Shown: positions 1 to 8,884, counted from the stretch's first letter. The stretch is DNA of 32,177 bases from Pseudomonadota bacterium (GCA_021792555.1 JAJYUL010000041.1:1-32177); one strand, 5' to 3'. Notes: generated by a model from the letters alone, not told the origin. Made by a program: numbers and translations.

Positions 1-44
1 GACTCTTAATCTCTTGGTCGTAGGTTCGATCCCTACACGGCCCA
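1..44 (+). tRNA. tRNA-Lys(CTT), 3' part only
   Basis: The window opens inside a tRNA. The anticodon loop reads CTCTTAA, which gives anticodon CTT (Lys, codon AAG). It is followed by a variable loop, a T arm GTAGG-TTCGATC-CCTAC and the acceptor strand ACGGCCC with discriminator A at 44. The bases after the discriminator are ATT, so the CCA end is not encoded, unlike the tRNA-Thr at the other end of the window. The 5' half, including the D arm, lies outside the window. Confidence 0.9.
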
Positions 45-718
45 ATTCCTTCCCGTCGCGCACCGCGTGTCGACAACAAATTCTTTGCGGCGTCGACGGC
101 ATTACCCCTTCGAGGAGTCGCCGCCAATTGCCTTGGTCTGCGTGACATGAGGGTCGCCTAGCACCTGTTGGCTCAGCGGTGAGGTCAGAGCTTTTCTCGT
201 TGCGAGCGCGAGGAGTTCTTGTCTGATGTGCTGAGGGGCAGGTCATGGCTGCCACGTCGGGCGGGCCGCAGGGCCGCACCCGTACGGCACCCGATTCCAA
301 GAGGTGCGCACAGGGCAGCAGCTGCGCCTCGTTCGTGCATAAGTTGCTGGCCTCGAAAGCTAGTAGGACCGGCGCGTTCGAGCAACTCCGCGCCACGGCA
401 GGCGACTTCACGAACGCCTGCGGCGGGCCGTTCGTCAGCGCCCAAGCCGGATTCTCGATCAGCATGCCGACCGCCAGCGATCGTGCAAATGGACGCGGAC
501 AATTCTCTGCATCGAGGCCGCGCGGTGCTGGGCCTCTGCGACCTGCTCGAAGTGACCGCTGCCAGGAGAGGGAGAACTCGGCCGGCTCTTCGCTCTCTCG
601 TGCGATGGGCGCGGGCATAAAGTTGGCGCGAGAGCTTCGCTGCAAGGAATCGCTGCATTGCAAGTAAGTTGCACGGGTGCTCTACTGACCGCCGGTTAGT
701 TCTGCCGGAAGAGTGGCT
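45..718. other. Gene-poor stretch, no supported gene
   Basis: About 670 bases between the tRNA and the first convincing gene. Several open frames exist on both strands, but their translations are Arg/Ala/Ser-rich and show no recognisable motif, as expected of stop-poor GC-rich DNA. I looked for an integrase or transposase remnant, because tRNA 3' ends are common integration sites, and recognised none. Two GTCGAC hexamers flank an AT-richer patch around 67-97, of unknown meaning. Confidence 0.5.
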
Positions 719-1528
719 ATGAACAGGCTGACGCTCCGGACTGGCTTGGCAGTCATAATGGCGTTGCTCCTTTCCGGCGCTTGTGGCTGTAAGCGAACAG
801 CAGATCAATCGGTCTTCAGTGGCACCGCTGGCATTTATTCCGGATCGATCGCCTACTATCGATTCCCCGGACCCGTCGTATCTGCGCCCGTGCGCCTTCT
901 CGGTGCCATAGGGCAAGAAGGTGTCGGTTATTTCATCCCGGTCTCTCCGGCAACTGGTGCGGTTCAGGTATTTCGCAACCTCGCGGGTTCCGGCGAAATC
1001 ACGAGCTTCCAGTACGAAGTGCGGCCCGAAGGCCAGAGGGCGGCGCGCGGCGCCCAGAAGTGGGAGATCAGGATCAGGCGTGGCGGCGGGAGCGGGAATT
1101 CACGCCGGTTGCTGGGGAAATTCAACCGCGTGGACGGCTACGCCGCACTGCAGCTTCGGGAACTGCCGCGTACAGATCGATATATATCGTTCGCGAGTCG
1201 CGGTGGCGTATATAGGGGCATCGACCTGAACCGCCGCACCATGGCATCCGTCACCGTGCATTCCGATGGCAAAATCAGCGGAACCAACGCCGAGGGCTGC
1301 CGCATTTCAGGCAGCCTGACCCGGGTGGGGGGTCTTGATCTCTTCGATGTCCGGATGACGCTTGCCGGTGCACCAGAGTGCCGCACGGGGATCACGGGAG
1401 TGGCTTTTTTCGACATCCGTGACAGGTCCGGGCGATTCTCCGGAGCGGGCTCGTATCTGTATCTGATTGGGGCGAGCGGGGACTTCAGTCACGGTGTCGC
1501 GATGGTGCTCAGGCGCCGGAGTCAATAA
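719..1528 (+). CDS. Hypothetical secreted or lipoprotein-like protein
   Basis: The product is 269 aa if started at the ATG at 719, which has GGAAGAG 5-6 bases upstream. A GTG two codons earlier lies inside that Shine-Dalgarno and is less likely. Residues 1-21 form a signal peptide with Arg in the n-region and a VIMALLLSG core. Cys22 and Cys24 follow, but the residues before Cys22 (S-G-A) do not make an ideal lipobox, so lipidation is uncertain. The rest is Gly/Arg/beta-strand rich, with GIYSG and GVYRG elements and two Cys (residues about 197 and 222) that could pair. Gly-x-Tyr repeats of this kind occur in poorly characterised surface lipoproteins. I recognise no catalytic motif. It stands alone between non-coding stretches, and its function is unknown. 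Confidence 0.7.
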   Translation: MNRLTLRTGLAVIMALLLSGACGCKRTADQSVFSGTAGIYSGSIAYYRFPGPVVSAPVRLLGAIGQEGVGYFIPVSPATGAVQVFRNLAGSGEITSFQYEVRPEGQRAARGAQKWEIRIRRGGGSGNSRRLLGKFNRVDGYAALQLRELPRTDRYISFASRGGVYRGIDLNRRTMASVTVHSDGKISGTNAEGCRISGSLTRVGGLDLFDVRMTLAGAPECRTGITGVAFFDIRDRSGRFSGAGSYLYLIGASGDFSHGVAMVLRRRSQ

Positions 1529-1567
1529 GGCATCGGGCGGAGGGTTCGGCTCCGGATGTTTGATGCC
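1529..1567 (+). terminator. Inverted repeat directly after the stop codon
   Basis: GGCATC at 1529-1534 pairs with GATGCC at 1562-1567, and an inner GGAG/CTCC stem lies between them. The structure starts at the base after the TAA of the preceding gene, so a transcription end is plausible. There is no T-tract after it. The following 437 bases up to the next start contain no supported gene. Confidence 0.3.
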
Positions 1568-1796
1568 TACCGAGAACCGCCATCTACGGACGCCTCATGC
1601 GGGTGCAGGAGCTCTTCTTCGCCACGCTGTTCCGGATATCAGCCGGCCAGCCTTCGCGTCCAGAGACGGCCTTCCCCTGGCGTCTGGCATCAAGATGCGG
1701 CTAAGGCATTGATTTAGAGTGCCATATTCCCGCGGCGTCCGACGGAGCCGTTTGTTCTTGGATGGGATGGCCACGGGAAGTGCCGACGGACGGAAA

Positions 1797-1811
1797 CAAT
1801 GCTATACATTG
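1797..1811 (+). promoter_or_regulatory. CAATG-N5-CATTG palindrome overlapping a possible -10
   Basis: The symmetric sequence CAATG-CTATA-CATTG contains TATACA (1803-1808), a plausible -10 hexamer, about 200 bases before the next start codon. The -35 candidate (TGCCGA, spacing 16) is poor. It could be an operator over the promoter of the EXORDIUM-like gene, or chance. The rest of 1568-2004 holds no gene that I can support. Confidence 0.25.
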
Positions 1812-2004
1812 CGCCTAAGGGGGGCGGATCCGGCAGCGTATACATGGCGCGCTATGATGGTTTTTGACCACCAATGCGCGATCTAACGACAACTTACCCG
1901 CACCGCGCGGAAAAACAGGCGAGTCCTTCGATGCGGAGTGCCTCGATCCCCTTGCGGTGAATTCCTTTTCGTGACCTATCAACAATGACTGACGAGGGAG
2001 ATAC

Positions 2005-3027
2005 ATGAAACACGCAAAATTTCTTCGAGGTCTCGTGGCCGGACTTTCCCTAACGGCATTGTCGGGCATGGCTGTCGGCGCACAGACGAGCGTCGTGACT
2101 GTGGGTTCGGCGGGGGTCATCAGATACATAGAAAAAGGCCAACCTCCTGTCGTCATCCATCTGACCGTCGAGCAAGCGCAGAGCATGCGTGAAATGCACG
2201 GGGCCCACGGCAAGGGGGGCGGTGGCAGCACGACGAATAACCTGATCTACAACGGCGGCACTGGTGGCATCGGGGTTGAGACCGCTCCGAAGATCTATCT
2301 GATCTTCTGGGGCTCCCAGTGGACGAACAACGATCCGAGCGGTGAGGCGAGCCTTCTGGAATCGTTCCTCAACTCCATAGGCAGCAGTTCCTGGCTGAAC
2401 ACTGTGACCCAGTACTGCCAGGGGGTGTCCAGCGGAACCATCTTCTGCAACGGCGCCGGTACGCTCGTCGGTAACCAGGCGTACATGTTGGCGGGCTACT
2501 GGTATGACAACGGTTCGGCCGCGCCGACCAAGCCGACGCAGTCGCAGATCGCCGCCGAAGCCGTGCGTGCGGCGCAGTATTTCGGCAACACGGGTGCCGG
2601 CAGCAACGATACTACGCAGTATGTGATTGCAACCGCGAACGGATACAACTCCAGCGGCTTCGGAAGGCAATACTGCGCATATCACAGTTACACGACCTCG
2701 AGCTATGGCGACATCGCGTATACCAACCTGCCGTATATCACCGATGCGGGTACGAGTTGCGGTGCGAACTTCAATGGCCTCGGCGCCGATGCTGGCATCA
2801 CCATTGTCGAGGGGCACGAGGCGGCCGAGACGATGACAGACCAGTTTCCGAGCACCGGCTGGCTCGATTCCAGCGGCTCCGAAATCGGTGACAAGTGCGC
2901 TTGGATTTCCTCAGGGCAGGGCGCTTCGGCTGATGTGACGTTCCCGGACGGCCTCAGCTACCCGGTGCAGTCTCTGTGGAGCAATGCCTTCAACAGCGGC
3001 AGCGGGGGCTGCGTGCTGTCGTACTGA
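2005..3027 (+). CDS. Secreted EXORDIUM/PHI-1-like protein with HExxE motif
   Basis: The product is 340 aa. The ATG at 2005 is preceded by GAGGGAG at good distance. Residues 1-26 are a signal peptide with an AVGA|Q cleavage site, followed by a Gly-rich linker (65-75). The mature part begins with APKIYLIFWGSQW (94-106) and has paired Cys (138/148, 224/252, 298/336). Near the C-terminus lie GHEAAETMTD (270-279) and SEIGDKCAW (292-300). The order 'IYLIFWG ... SHE/GHE-x-x-E ... EIGD-C' recalls the phosphate-induced protein 1/EXORDIUM family of plants and its bacterial relatives. HExxE resembles a zincin site, but the third position is Glu rather than His, so peptidase activity is only a possibility. 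The gene stands alone with its own terminator and is probably exported. Confidence 0.7.
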   Translation: MKHAKFLRGLVAGLSLTALSGMAVGAQTSVVTVGSAGVIRYIEKGQPPVVIHLTVEQAQSMREMHGAHGKGGGGSTTNNLIYNGGTGGIGVETAPKIYLIFWGSQWTNNDPSGEASLLESFLNSIGSSSWLNTVTQYCQGVSSGTIFCNGAGTLVGNQAYMLAGYWYDNGSAAPTKPTQSQIAAEAVRAAQYFGNTGAGSNDTTQYVIATANGYNSSGFGRQYCAYHSYTTSSYGDIAYTNLPYITDAGTSCGANFNGLGADAGITIVEGHEAAETMTDQFPSTGWLDSSGSEIGDKCAWISSGQGASADVTFPDGLSYPVQSLWSNAFNSGSGGCVLSY

Positions 3028-3056
3028 TAGGCGGGCTGACGGGACAGGCCCATGCA

Positions 3057-3089
3057 AGCGCCGGCGGTGCACGAGGCATCGCCGGCGCT
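3057..3089 (+). terminator. Hairpin terminator of the EXORDIUM-like gene
   Basis: AGCGCCGGCG (3057-3066) is a perfect inverted repeat of CGCCGGCGCT (3080-3089), with a 13-base loop and a short T run (3089-3091). It begins 30 bases after the stop codon at 3027. No gene is supported between here and 3336; open frames running through it extend the CoA-transferase upstream without family support. Confidence 0.6.
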
Positions 3090-3336
3090 TTGCGCGCGCT
3101 TGAACTCCACTAAAGGTCATCACCGGCGTCAGGCGGCTGCTGTGAGAAGCCGGCGGAGGATGCCGCCGTGCGTTCTTGTCTTTCGCGGGGCCGATTCCGC
3201 ATATGCGGCTTGCGTCGACCGGCGGCTTGGCGGCGTTCACCTGCTGCCCAAGCGGCTCGCTGGCGGGAGTCGGGTATTTGGCGGTTCTCTGCGCTTCCCT
3301 GCCGTATCATCAGATATTGCCGCTCAGAGAGACACC

Positions 3337-4575
3337 GTGAATCCAGACTCCTCAACGCCCTGCGCGCTGTCGCATGTGACCGTGCTCGACCTGTCGCGGG
3401 TGCTCGCCGGTCCCTGGAGCACTCAGATTCTCGGCGATCTCGGCGCGCAGGTTCTCAAGATCGAGCGCCCCGGAAGCGGCGATGAAACCCGCTCCTGGGG
3501 TCCGCCGTTCGTAGCGGCCCCGGATGGCGGGAGCGGCGATGCGGCTTACTATCTCTGCGCCAACCGGAACAAGAAGTCCCTGACTGTCGATTTCACGACG
3601 CCGGAGGGACGCGCTATCGTCCAGGGGCTCGCCGCGAGCGCCGATATCGTGATCGAGAACTTCAAAGTCGGAGGGCTCGCTGCCCACGGCCTCGACTACG
3701 AGAGCCTGCGGCGGCTGAACCCACGGCTCATCTATTGCTCGATCACGGGATTCGGTCAGACGGGACCCTATGCGGCCCGGCCGGGCTACGATTTTCTGAT
3801 CCAGGCGATGAGCGGGCTGATGAGCCTGACCGGCGTGCGCGATGGCGAACCCGGCGCGGGGCCAGTCAAGACCGGGGTTGCGGTCACCGACATCCTGACC
3901 GGACTGTATGCCGTCATCGGCATCCTGGCGGCACTGACGCACCGTGAGCGCACGGGCGAGGGCCAGTACATCGACGTCGCGCTGCTCGACGTGCAGGTCG
4001 CCTGCCTGGCCAATCAGGCGATGAACTACCTGGTTGGCGGACGGGTTCCGGCTCGCATGGGCAATGCCCACCCGAATATCGCGCCGTACGAGCAGTTCCC
4101 GACCGCGGACGGCCACATGATCATTGCGGTCGGAAACGATGGGCAGTTTGCCCGGCTCGCGGCGGCACTGGGCTGCCCCCAATGGTCCGGTGACCGCCGC
4201 TTTGCCACAAACGCCGCGCGCGTTGCGAACCGTGAGACATTGACTGAGACGCTGCGCTCGGTGCTTGCAAGGCGTACGACCGCCGATTGGCTCGAGCGGC
4301 TCGAGCTGTCGCAGGTGCCCTGCGGGCCGGTCAACTCCCTCGATGCGGTGTTCGCCGATCCTCAGGTGCAGTCGCGCGCTCTGCAGTTCGAGCTCTCCCG
4401 TGCGCCCGGGGGGACAGTGCCGCAGATCGCCAATCCACTGCGATTCTCGCGAACACCGGTGCAGTACCGCAGCGCCCCGCCGACGCTCGGTGCGCAGACC
4501 CGCACAGTGTTGCACGAGGTGCTCGGTCTGAGCGCACAACGGCTCGACGATCTGGCGGCACGAAAGATCATCTGA
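3337..4575 (+). CDS. Class III CoA-transferase (CaiB/BaiF family)
   Basis: The product is 412 aa from the GTG at 3337; the family N-terminus (V-T-V-L-D-L-S-R-V-L-A-G-P-W) starts about 12 residues in. An open frame extends to 3052, but the extra 95 residues are low-complexity and unlike the family. Family III enzymes move CoA between organic acids through an aspartyl-CoA thioester. The expected catalytic Asp is Asp185, in VAVTDILTG. Other family signatures are LGDLGAQVLKIE, NKKSLTVDF, SITGFGQTGPYA and GEGQYIDVALLD. The length is normal. The MGNAHPNIAPYE stretch resembles family members acting on dicarboxylic acids, but the substrate cannot be read from sequence. It converges with the exporter operon, with 19 bases between stops. 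Confidence 0.9.
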   Translation: MNPDSSTPCALSHVTVLDLSRVLAGPWSTQILGDLGAQVLKIERPGSGDETRSWGPPFVAAPDGGSGDAAYYLCANRNKKSLTVDFTTPEGRAIVQGLAASADIVIENFKVGGLAAHGLDYESLRRLNPRLIYCSITGFGQTGPYAARPGYDFLIQAMSGLMSLTGVRDGEPGAGPVKTGVAVTDILTGLYAVIGILAALTHRERTGEGQYIDVALLDVQVACLANQAMNYLVGGRVPARMGNAHPNIAPYEQFPTADGHMIIAVGNDGQFARLAAALGCPQWSGDRRFATNAARVANRETLTETLRSVLARRTTADWLERLELSQVPCGPVNSLDAVFADPQVQSRALQFELSRAPGGTVPQIANPLRFSRTPVQYRSAPPTLGAQTRTVLHEVLGLSAQRLDDLAARKII

Positions 4576-4594
4576 GCCGACCGCATGGGTGCCC

Positions 4595-5527
4595 TCAGTG
4601 CATGCTGCCGATATAGACATCCACCAGTTGGCCGGGATAGAGCCGCGTGTCCGGCGGAGGCTTGAACCGAAAGATGATCGGCAGTACCCGGACGTCGACT
4701 TTTTCCAGTCGCTGATCGGATAGCTCGATTTTCGGAGTGACGTACGGGTCGATCCGCACGAACTGCAGCGCGATGCCCGTGTCGCTCCCGCCGCGTACGA
4801 ACATCTGCGCCGTGATGTCGCGCGTCGGCGGCAGGCGGGGCACGAGGATCTCGTCGAGGTAAGCCTTCACTTGAAGTTCGCTGCTCTGCGGCTGCATCAC
4901 CACAACCGGATCATCTGCTTGCGTGTACGTATCGTAGATACCCTGGGGGGAGACATAGCTGCCGACTGCGGTTACGTTGCGCAGCACGATGCCTGCGACC
5001 GGTGCCCGCAGTACGTATTTGCGCAACAGGGCCGCATCGGCCGCCCGCGCAGCGATGGCGACCTTCAGGCTCTCACGGGCGATGCGCACATTGTCCCGCG
5101 CGGTGAGCAGGGCGAGCCGACTCACGGCACGGCGATCGATCGCCGCCTGTCGCACGAGGATCTTCAGCTGATCGCGCTGATAGCCGAGCGTCGCGCGTGC
5201 CGCGGCGATCCTCGCGGCGTCCTCGTCCACGACCCGGCGCTGAACCGTGTCATCAATCGCGAGCAACGGCGCGCCCCGCGCGACCCGGGCGCCGGGGCGA
5301 GCGTAGATGCGCACCGCCGTACCGGGGACTTCCGGGTAGACATTGACATCATCGCCGCTTGCCTGCGCACTCTGGACAATGCCCTCGGCATAAACCCCGG
5401 AGGCATAGGGGTCCCGTATGATCGCGAGCGGCGCCTGGGCGGGCAGGTTCTGACGGTACAGGTAGGCGCTGACCACGCCCGCGATAATGCCGAGCAGAGC
5501 CAGCCCGAACAGGAGCTTGTGTTTCAT
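4595..5527 (-). CDS. Periplasmic adaptor (HlyD/MacA-like) of ABC exporter
   Basis: The product is 310 aa and the last gene of the four-gene operon. Its ATG (5527) overlaps the TGA of the ATPase gene as ATGA. Residues 5-25 are a single membrane anchor. Two half-lipoyl segments follow (about 66-95, PEVPGTAVRIYARPG; about 170-195, LRAPVAGIVLRNVTAVGSY), separated by an Ala/Arg-rich alpha-helical hairpin that is short for the family. A beta-barrel region follows. Proteins of this type bridge an inner-membrane ABC transporter to a TolC-like channel. The arrangement resembles MacA or the cyanobacterial DevB. The substrate is unknown. Confidence 0.85.
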   Translation of the reverse strand: MKHKLLFGLALLGIIAGVVSAYLYRQNLPAQAPLAIIRDPYASGVYAEGIVQSAQASGDDVNVYPEVPGTAVRIYARPGARVARGAPLLAIDDTVQRRVVDEDAARIAAARATLGYQRDQLKILVRQAAIDRRAVSRLALLTARDNVRIARESLKVAIAARAADAALLRKYVLRAPVAGIVLRNVTAVGSYVSPQGIYDTYTQADDPVVVMQPQSSELQVKAYLDEILVPRLPPTRDITAQMFVRGGSDTGIALQFVRIDPYVTPKIELSDQRLEKVDVRVLPIIFRFKPPPDTRLYPGQLVDVYIGSMH

Positions 5528-6210
5528 GCTGCCGGTCCCGGAAGGTCCACGATGCGACCGTCCTCCATGTGAATGATGCGCGAGGCGTACTCGTAGATCC
5601 GGTCGTCATGGGTCACGACGATGATGGCCCGCCGCTCGTTGAGGATCTCGTTGCGCACGAAGGCGACGATCCGCTTGCCCGTGTCCCCGTCGAGCGAGGC
5701 GGTCGGCTCGTCGAGAACCAGCAGATCCGGCTCGGCCACGATGGCGCGCGCAATCGCCACGCGCTGCTGTTCTCCGCCGCTCAAGCGCTGCGGCGGCAAC
5801 TGCCCCTTCTGCTCGAGGCCGACGACCTGCAGTACCCGCCGCGCCTTCTCGAGTCCGTCGTTCCAGGGAACGTGCCGCAGGATGAGCGGCACGGCGATGT
5901 TCTCCAGGGTCGTCAGCCGCGGAAACAGGTGGTAGTCCTGGAATACGAAGCCGAGCGTGTGCAGGCGAAAATCGGCGAGCGCGTCGTCGCTCAGACGCCA
6001 GATGTCCTTGCCCTCGACGAGGACCGTGCCGGCATTCGGGCGCAGGATGCCCGAAATCACGCTGAGCAGGGTCGTCTTGCCGGATCCGGAAGGTCCGACG
6101 ATGTAGAGCATCTCATTGTGGTCGACGCGGAAGGTCACCTCGCGCAGCGCATTGGTGCGGGCCGCACCCTCACCGAACCACTTGCTCACGCCATCGACGC
6201 TGAGGATCAC
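5524..6210 (-). CDS. ABC exporter ATPase (MacB/LolD/DevA type)
   Basis: The product is 228 aa. A TTG at 6216 overlaps the permease stop, but GGAG (6217-6220) lies directly against it. The same GGAG stands six bases before the GTG at 6210, which I take as the start. Walker A is GPSGSGKTT (about 39-47), the Q-loop is in FVFQDYHLF, the signature is LSGGEQQR, Walker B is LLVLDEPTASLD and the switch His is in VVTHD. The sequence is that of the small stand-alone ATPases that energise FtsX-like permeases. It is translationally coupled to the permease upstream and the adaptor downstream. Confidence 0.92.
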   Translation of the reverse strand: MILSVDGVSKWFGEGAARTNALREVTFRVDHNEMLYIVGPSGSGKTTLLSVISGILRPNAGTVLVEGKDIWRLSDDALADFRLHTLGFVFQDYHLFPRLTTLENIAVPLILRHVPWNDGLEKARRVLQVVGLEQKGQLPPQRLSGGEQQRVAIARAIVAEPDLLVLDEPTASLDGDTGKRIVAFVRNEILNERRAIIVVTHDDRIYEYASRIIHMEDGRIVDLPGPAA

Positions 6211-6212
6211 GG

Positions 6213-7349
6213 TCAACTCCGGAACACGACGAAGGGGTCGATCCGCAAGATGCGTCGAATCCCGATATAAGCGGAGACACCCGAAATCACCAATACCATC
6301 ACCAGCGCCATGAAGAGGTTCTGGTACGTGATGATCGCCGCGTAGTTCGGGATGCGCAATTTGCCGAAGGCAACCAGGGCGGAGGCTAGCAGCACGCCGA
6401 AGCCGAATCCGAGAAAGCTCACCACCAGCGACTGGTAGAAGATCATCGCCACAAGTTCGCTGCGGCGCGCGCCGATCGCCTTCAGCGCGCCGAAACGCTC
6501 GAGGTTGTCGAGTACGAACATGTAGAACGTCTCGCCGGCGATCGACAGTCCGACGATGAAGCTGATCAGGGTCATGATCAGGATGTTCGTTCCCATCGCC
6601 GTCTGGAACTCGTAGAAGCGATTGTTGCGGGTGGTGAACTCGCTGTCGGTGAGGGCGAGATAGCCGAGCTTTGCGACCGCGCGCTTGATCCCCGGGATGG
6701 CGGCGGGGGATTTGGGCTGCAACAGGATGAACGACATGACATAGCGCGTCGAGGGAAGATCCTGGGTCGCACGGCTGTAGGTCGTGTAGAGAGTCGGCAG
6801 GCCGAAGAGGCTTCCTATGGACACGTGCGCGATGCCGGCGATGATGCCGCGGTGGTCGTTGATTTCGAACGTTGTGCCGATCTTCGGGCTGCGGAGCTTC
6901 GCGTAGTTCGCGTCGCGCACGACGAAGAAGGCATTGTTGCGATAGATGTCGAGCGCCTTGCCGGCCAGGAGTTCCGGGCGGCCGAACAGAGTGGCGTCGT
7001 CGAGTCCGATGACCGTTGCCGCCTGGTACGTGCCGTCATCGAGGCGCACCAGTCCGGCCCCGACATAGAGCGGCACGGCATAATCGACGCCGGGAATGCT
7101 GCGCACGACATCGAGCACATAATCCGGCATCGGAATACTGTTCTGCGGCGTCTGGACGTCGGGGTCCATCACCCACATCTTGGCGCCGACATTGATGATG
7201 TTTGCGGCCGAATGCTCGATGATGCCGAAGAACATTGAGGTCATCAGCATCATCAGGAATACGGCGAAGGTGATGCCGATCACGAGCGTCACGAACTTGC
7301 CGCGATCGCCAAGCAGCAGTTTCAGCGCAAGCTTGAGGACGCCGCTCAC
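6213..7349 (-). CDS. FtsX/MacB-type ABC permease (DevC-like)
   Basis: The product is 378 aa from a GTG at 7349 that overlaps the TGA of the outer-membrane gene (GTGA). One membrane segment lies near residues 15-42, then a periplasmic domain of about 200 residues, then three C-terminal membrane segments (about 255-370). The conserved FtsX-domain stretch LERFGALKAIGARRSEL is present. The ATPase is a separate protein, as in DevABC and Lol systems and unlike MacB, where it is fused. The permease probably works mechanically on a periplasmic substrate passed to the adaptor and channel. Confidence 0.88.
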   Translation of the reverse strand: MSGVLKLALKLLLGDRGKFVTLVIGITFAVFLMMLMTSMFFGIIEHSAANIINVGAKMWVMDPDVQTPQNSIPMPDYVLDVVRSIPGVDYAVPLYVGAGLVRLDDGTYQAATVIGLDDATLFGRPELLAGKALDIYRNNAFFVVRDANYAKLRSPKIGTTFEINDHRGIIAGIAHVSIGSLFGLPTLYTTYSRATQDLPSTRYVMSFILLQPKSPAAIPGIKRAVAKLGYLALTDSEFTTRNNRFYEFQTAMGTNILIMTLISFIVGLSIAGETFYMFVLDNLERFGALKAIGARRSELVAMIFYQSLVVSFLGFGFGVLLASALVAFGKLRIPNYAAIITYQNLFMALVMVLVISGVSAYIGIRRILRIDPFVVFRS

Positions 7350-8884
7350 GGTTTCTCCGACCCGAACGGAGGAGACCTGGAGCGGGGTGGCCGCCCATCG
7401 CCGCCGAGCGCGACGAACAGGGCAACGGTGTCCTCGAGCCGCGCCGCTCTGATCCGGGCGGAATTCACGAGTGCGGTGCGGTAGTCGATGCCGCTGAGCA
7501 GTACCGCCGAGAAGTCCGTCGCGCCCGAGCGGTAGCCGGCCTCCGCGAGATTGATCTGAGCGCGTAGCGCCCGAGTCAGACGGTCTTGCGCGCGGGCAGC
7601 GGCCCCGTCGTGCTCAATGGCGCGCAGGGCGTCTGCGACCTGCTGGAATGCCGTCAGAACGGTGCTGCGATACATCGCACGTGTGGCGTCGTACGCTGCG
7701 TAGGCGCCGCGTTCCTGCGCGCGCAGTCTGCCGCCCGCGAAAATCGGCTGTGCGAGCGCGCCGCCGATGCTCCAGATGGTGCTCGAGGCATCGAACAGCT
7801 TGCGGGCGGACAGGGCGCTCGCGCCGCCCGAGGCGGTCAGTGTCACGAGCGGATAGAACTGCGCCTTGGCGATGCCGATGCCGGTGAGGGCGTAGCGCAT
7901 CTGCTCTTCGGCGATGCGAATGTCGGGGCGGGTGCGCAGCAGCGTGGAGGGTACGGCGAGCGGGATGTGCGAAGGCAGCGACAAGTCCCGCAGCGCAATG
8001 GTTGCCGCGCGCAGCCTGCTCGGCGATTCGCCGAGCAGCACCGCGAGCAGATGGCGGTAGGCGGCGAGCGCCTGCTGCAGTGGCGGCAACTGCAACTCAC
8101 TGTCGGCGAGCTGTGCCTGTTCGGCGAGGACGCTCGCGTAAGACAGGCTGCCGCCGAGGTACTGCGCCTCGGTCAGCCGCACCAGGCGGCGCTGTGCGGC
8201 GATGAGCGCGACGGTTGCGTTGATCTCGGCCTCTGCGGCTGAAGCGCCGATGGCGGCGTCGACGACGTTGCCGGCGAGCGTCAGGCGCGCCGCGGCGAGC
8301 GCGGCGCGCTGGGCATTCATCTGGGCCGTGCTGCCGCGGTAGACCAGTCGGTTGAGCCCGAAGAGGTCGGGGTAGTAGCTGACCGCGACATCGCCGGTGT
8401 AGAGGGAAAATGTCGACCCGGGCAGATGGCCGCCGAAATTGGCGCCCGAATTCTTCGTGTGCGAAGCGCCCAGCGCCAGACTGACCTGCGGGTAGAGCAC
8501 GGCTGCGGAAGCCTCGACGTTGGCGCGCGCGGCGCGCAGCTGCGCCTCGGCAGCCGTGATCGTAGGGCTATGCCGCAGGGCCTGGGCGACCATGGCATCG
8601 AGGGGCGCGGAACGAAACAGCCGCCACCACGGCTGCGACAGCGCCGCGCCGTAGATGATGTGCGGGCGTGCGCTCTGCTGTTCGGGGCCACGCGAGGCGG
8701 GTCGCACTGTCGGCGTGGCGGTATAGCCCGTTCCGGCCGGGACCGCGGGCACACGTAGCGGCGGGGCGAATTGGCAGCTGGTGAGCGTGGCGCCGACGAG
8801 CAGCCCCGCGGTCCAGGCGCACACGACCGAGTACCGTTGCCGGGATCGCGGCTCCGCGCAGCGGGATGTCCGGGGGAGATGCAA
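7346..8884 (-). CDS. NodT-family outer-membrane efflux lipoprotein
   Basis: The product is 512 aa and the first gene of the exporter operon. The start is a TTG at 8884 with GAGG six bases upstream; an internal GTG would leave a signal peptide without positive charge. Residues 1-37 carry an Arg-rich n-region, a hydrophobic core and the lipobox LTSC, predicting a lipidated outer-membrane protein. The mature part has the two repeated outer-membrane efflux domains, for example LWSIGGALAQPIF-like and VADALRAIEHDG segments typical of TolC/OprM/NodT channels. It presumably completes the exporter whose permease, ATPase and adaptor follow. The 239 bases upstream, towards the kinase, contain no gene. 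Confidence 0.88.
   Translation of the reverse strand: MHLPRTSRCAEPRSRQRYSVVCAWTAGLLVGATLTSCQFAPPLRVPAVPAGTGYTATPTVRPASRGPEQQSARPHIIYGAALSQPWWRLFRSAPLDAMVAQALRHSPTITAAEAQLRAARANVEASAAVLYPQVSLALGASHTKNSGANFGGHLPGSTFSLYTGDVAVSYYPDLFGLNRLVYRGSTAQMNAQRAALAAARLTLAGNVVDAAIGASAAEAEINATVALIAAQRRLVRLTEAQYLGGSLSYASVLAEQAQLADSELQLPPLQQALAAYRHLLAVLLGESPSRLRAATIALRDLSLPSHIPLAVPSTLLRTRPDIRIAEEQMRYALTGIGIAKAQFYPLVTLTASGGASALSARKLFDASSTIWSIGGALAQPIFAGGRLRAQERGAYAAYDATRAMYRSTVLTAFQQVADALRAIEHDGAAARAQDRLTRALRAQINLAEAGYRSGATDFSAVLLSGIDYRTALVNSARIRAARLEDTVALFVALGGDGRPPRSRSPPFGSEKP

Noticed and set aside
185-916. 243-residue minus-strand open frame near the tRNA, considered as an integrase or transposase remnant
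   Set aside because: No catalytic motif or similarity could be recognised in any frame, and it overlaps the supported plus-strand gene.
3052-3336. N-terminal extension of the CoA-transferase frame
   Set aside because: The extra 95 residues overlap the terminator hairpin of the previous gene and are unlike the family, whose N-terminus starts just after the GTG at 3337.
4926-5017. Two TACGTA hexamers inside the adaptor gene (4926 and 5012), and one at 28974 in the repeat-protein remnant
   Set aside because: They lie inside coding or former coding sequence, away from gene starts, and 4926 and 28974 lack the following TT. Treated as chance.
6211-6216. TTG start for the exporter ATPase that overlaps the permease stop
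   Set aside because: The only Shine-Dalgarno (GGAG) lies directly against the TTG and six bases before the GTG at 6210, so the GTG fits better.
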